Source: Actinomycetota bacterium (GTDB lineage: Bacteria > Actinomycetota > Thermoleophilia > Solirubrobacterales > 70-9). From it: DNA of 50,103 nt. The stretch is from NCBI GenBank assembly GCA_018268415.1, contig JAFDWO010000105.1, forward strand, positions 1 through 50,103. The letters are read 5' to 3'. This document shows, in pieces, positions 49,025 to 50,103 of the stretch. The notes under the pieces are model-generated. The model was not told the DNA's origin. It was given only the letters and a program-made list of their open reading frames with translations, and did not search any database. Each line of letters begins with the position of its first letter. Positions within the stretch are counted from its first letter, which is position 1. Both the position numbers and the translations under genes were made by a program.

Positions 49025-49110
49025 AGCGTCGGCGAGTATAAGAACCCGGGGTCGGCCCGCACCCACCGCACCGCATCCACGCCGCTCGCCGTGATTAGAA
49101 TGGCCGCGCC

Positions 49111-50103
49111 TTGACGCCGCACTCGCCTGGCACCGGCCAGATAAACACTCTGATTTGGATCGGCTTCTTTGCCGCCCTGATCGTCTTTCTCGCGATCAAC
49201 CTCGGCCTGTTCGGGGCGATCCGCCGCAACCGCGGTGGCCGCGGGCGCACCGCGACCCAGTCGCGGGCCGCGGTCGGCTCGCAGTTGCGCGTCGCCGGTC
49301 TGCTCTCAGGGTTCGCCGCCCTTCTCTTCGTGCTCGGCATCATCTTCACCTCCAACGCGACCTCGACGCCGCAGACCACCTCCGCCGGGCTGACCTCCTA
49401 CCACGGGGAAAAGCTCGAAGGACCGCTGGTGATCAAGGCCACCGGGCAGCAGTGGATCTGGCGCTACAACTACCCGAACGGCTCGTTCAGCTACTACAAG
49501 CTGGTGATCCCGGTCCACACCGAGATCCAGCTGAAGCTGCGGTCGACCGACGTGATCCACACCTGGAACGTCCCCGACCTGGCGCCGAAGACCGACGCGG
49601 TCCCCGGTAAGGACACCTCGATCTACTTCCGCGCCGACGCCGAAGGCGAATTCTGGGGCCAGGCCTCCACCCTCTCCGGCCAGGCCTACGCCTCGATGCG
49701 GACCGCGGTGGAAGTGGTGACGCCCGAACGCTTCGAAGAATTCATCGCCGAACAGCAGAAGGACCTCCGCGCGGCGAACGAAAGCGCCGCTGAAATCGAC
49801 AGCCGGAAAGCCGCCGAAATGGAAGAAGTAGGCGAAGAAAACGGCTCTGAAAGTGAAGAAAGCGCGGGATCCGGCGAAGGCGAAGCCACTGAAGAAGGCG
49901 GCGAAGAAGCCGAAGCGCCGGCCGAAGAAGGCAAAGAAGCCGAAGAAGGCGGTGCTGAAGAAGCGGAAGGCGGCGCCGCCGCCGCGGTGAACGCCGAAGC
50001 CGGCAAAGAAGTGTTCGCCGAAAACTGCTCGATCTGCCACGGCGCCACCGGCCACGGCGGCAACGGCGGTCCTGACCTGACGACGATGCCGAAAGCCAAA
50101 GAA
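49111..50103 (+). CDS. Cytochrome c-fused oxidase subunit II lacking CuA ligands (partial)
   Basis: At least 331 residues, cut by the window end. Two membrane helices (about residues 14-34 and 62-85), a cupredoxin domain, an acidic Glu/Ala/Gly linker (about 205-290) and a cytochrome c motif CSICH (306-310). The cupredoxin has VIHTW (H150) but reads GQASTLSGQAYASM where CuA proteins have GQC-x-E-x-C-x3-H-x2-M: positions 185, 187, 189 and 193 are Ala, Thr, Ser and Tyr; only H150 and M196 remain. It cannot bind a normal CuA centre. TTG 49111 is the only start after the in-frame stop at 49096. Probably feeds a heme-copper oxidase or NO-reductase-like complex just beyond the window. Confidence 0.9.
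   Translation, partial: MTPHSPGTGQINTLIWIGFFAALIVFLAINLGLFGAIRRNRGGRGRTATQSRAAVGSQLRVAGLLSGFAALLFVLGIIFTSNATSTPQTTSAGLTSYHGEKLEGPLVIKATGQQWIWRYNYPNGSFSYYKLVIPVHTEIQLKLRSTDVIHTWNVPDLAPKTDAVPGKDTSIYFRADAEGEFWGQASTLSGQAYASMRTAVEVVTPERFEEFIAEQQKDLRAANESAAEIDSRKAAEMEEVGEENGSESEESAGSGEGEATEEGGEEAEAPAEEGKEAEEGGAEEAEGGAAAAVNAEAGKEVFAENCSICHGATGHGGNGGPDLTTMPKAKE

Overview
This window is very GC-rich DNA (roughly 70% by eye) with GTG/TTG starts, four-base start/stop overlaps, tRNA genes without an encoded CCA end, a coenzyme-type LLM flavin oxidoreductase and a MoaD-MoaE fusion like mycobacterial MoaX. It looks like a chromosomal segment of an Actinomycetota bacterium, possibly of the Thermoleophilia/Solirubrobacterales type. 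The phylum is an inference from style and gene content; there is no rRNA or phylogenetic marker here to settle it.

Layout. 1-958: no recognisable gene, but tandem repeats and long near-perfect palindromes. 959-10336: a molybdenum-cofactor and formate-dehydrogenase island. A minus-strand run lysR-moeA-moaX-moaC-moaB is divergent from a plus-strand run encoding a FdsG-FdsB fusion, a HoxU-like Fe-S subunit, the catalytic formate dehydrogenase subunit and MobA; a LysR-type palindrome lies between them. 10328-14780: tRNA-His, LLM oxidoreductase, RibH2-type lumazine synthase, a DrrAB-like ABC exporter and its divergent TetR regulator. 14771-17481: a repeat element, a pentad-repeat protein, secreted proteins including an NlpC/P60-like hydrolase. 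17548-20332: a decayed GMC oxidoreductase and an AT-rich leader followed by hipBA. 20372-28254: methionine aminopeptidase, then (minus strand) a small secreted acidic protein, response regulator, histidine kinase, PsbP-like lipoprotein, two ABC ATPases and a large FtsX/MacB-type permease, probably one envelope-sensing operon. 28426-36939: several RibD-C/DHFR-like reductases (one truncated), an HxlR regulator, a frameshifted methyltransferase, tRNA-Arg, an alpha/beta hydrolase, a GT-C-like glycosyltransferase and MsrA. 37028-50103: tRNA-Pro and mostly housekeeping or metabolic genes (DUF1015, cobalamin adenosyltransferase, OsmC, SDR-like, NUDIX, HxlR + MFS exporter, class IV PLP enzyme, acyl-CoA dehydrogenase, UBP zinc finger, TrxB, flippase-like protein, PAP2 protein) ending in a partial oxidase subunit II.

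The most notable signals are: (1) an oxidase subunit II fused to cytochrome c in which the CuA ligands are replaced; (2) six copies of a palindrome TTGCR-N3-TGCAA placed before reductase genes, two HxlR regulators and an MFS exporter, suggesting one electrophile/xenobiotic-type regulon; (3) a repeat family built on GTCGTCCTAACC that recurs at four sites, supplies stop codons of two genes and interrupts mobA in frame; (4) a set of 45-58 bp palindromes, one of which forms the linker of MoaX.
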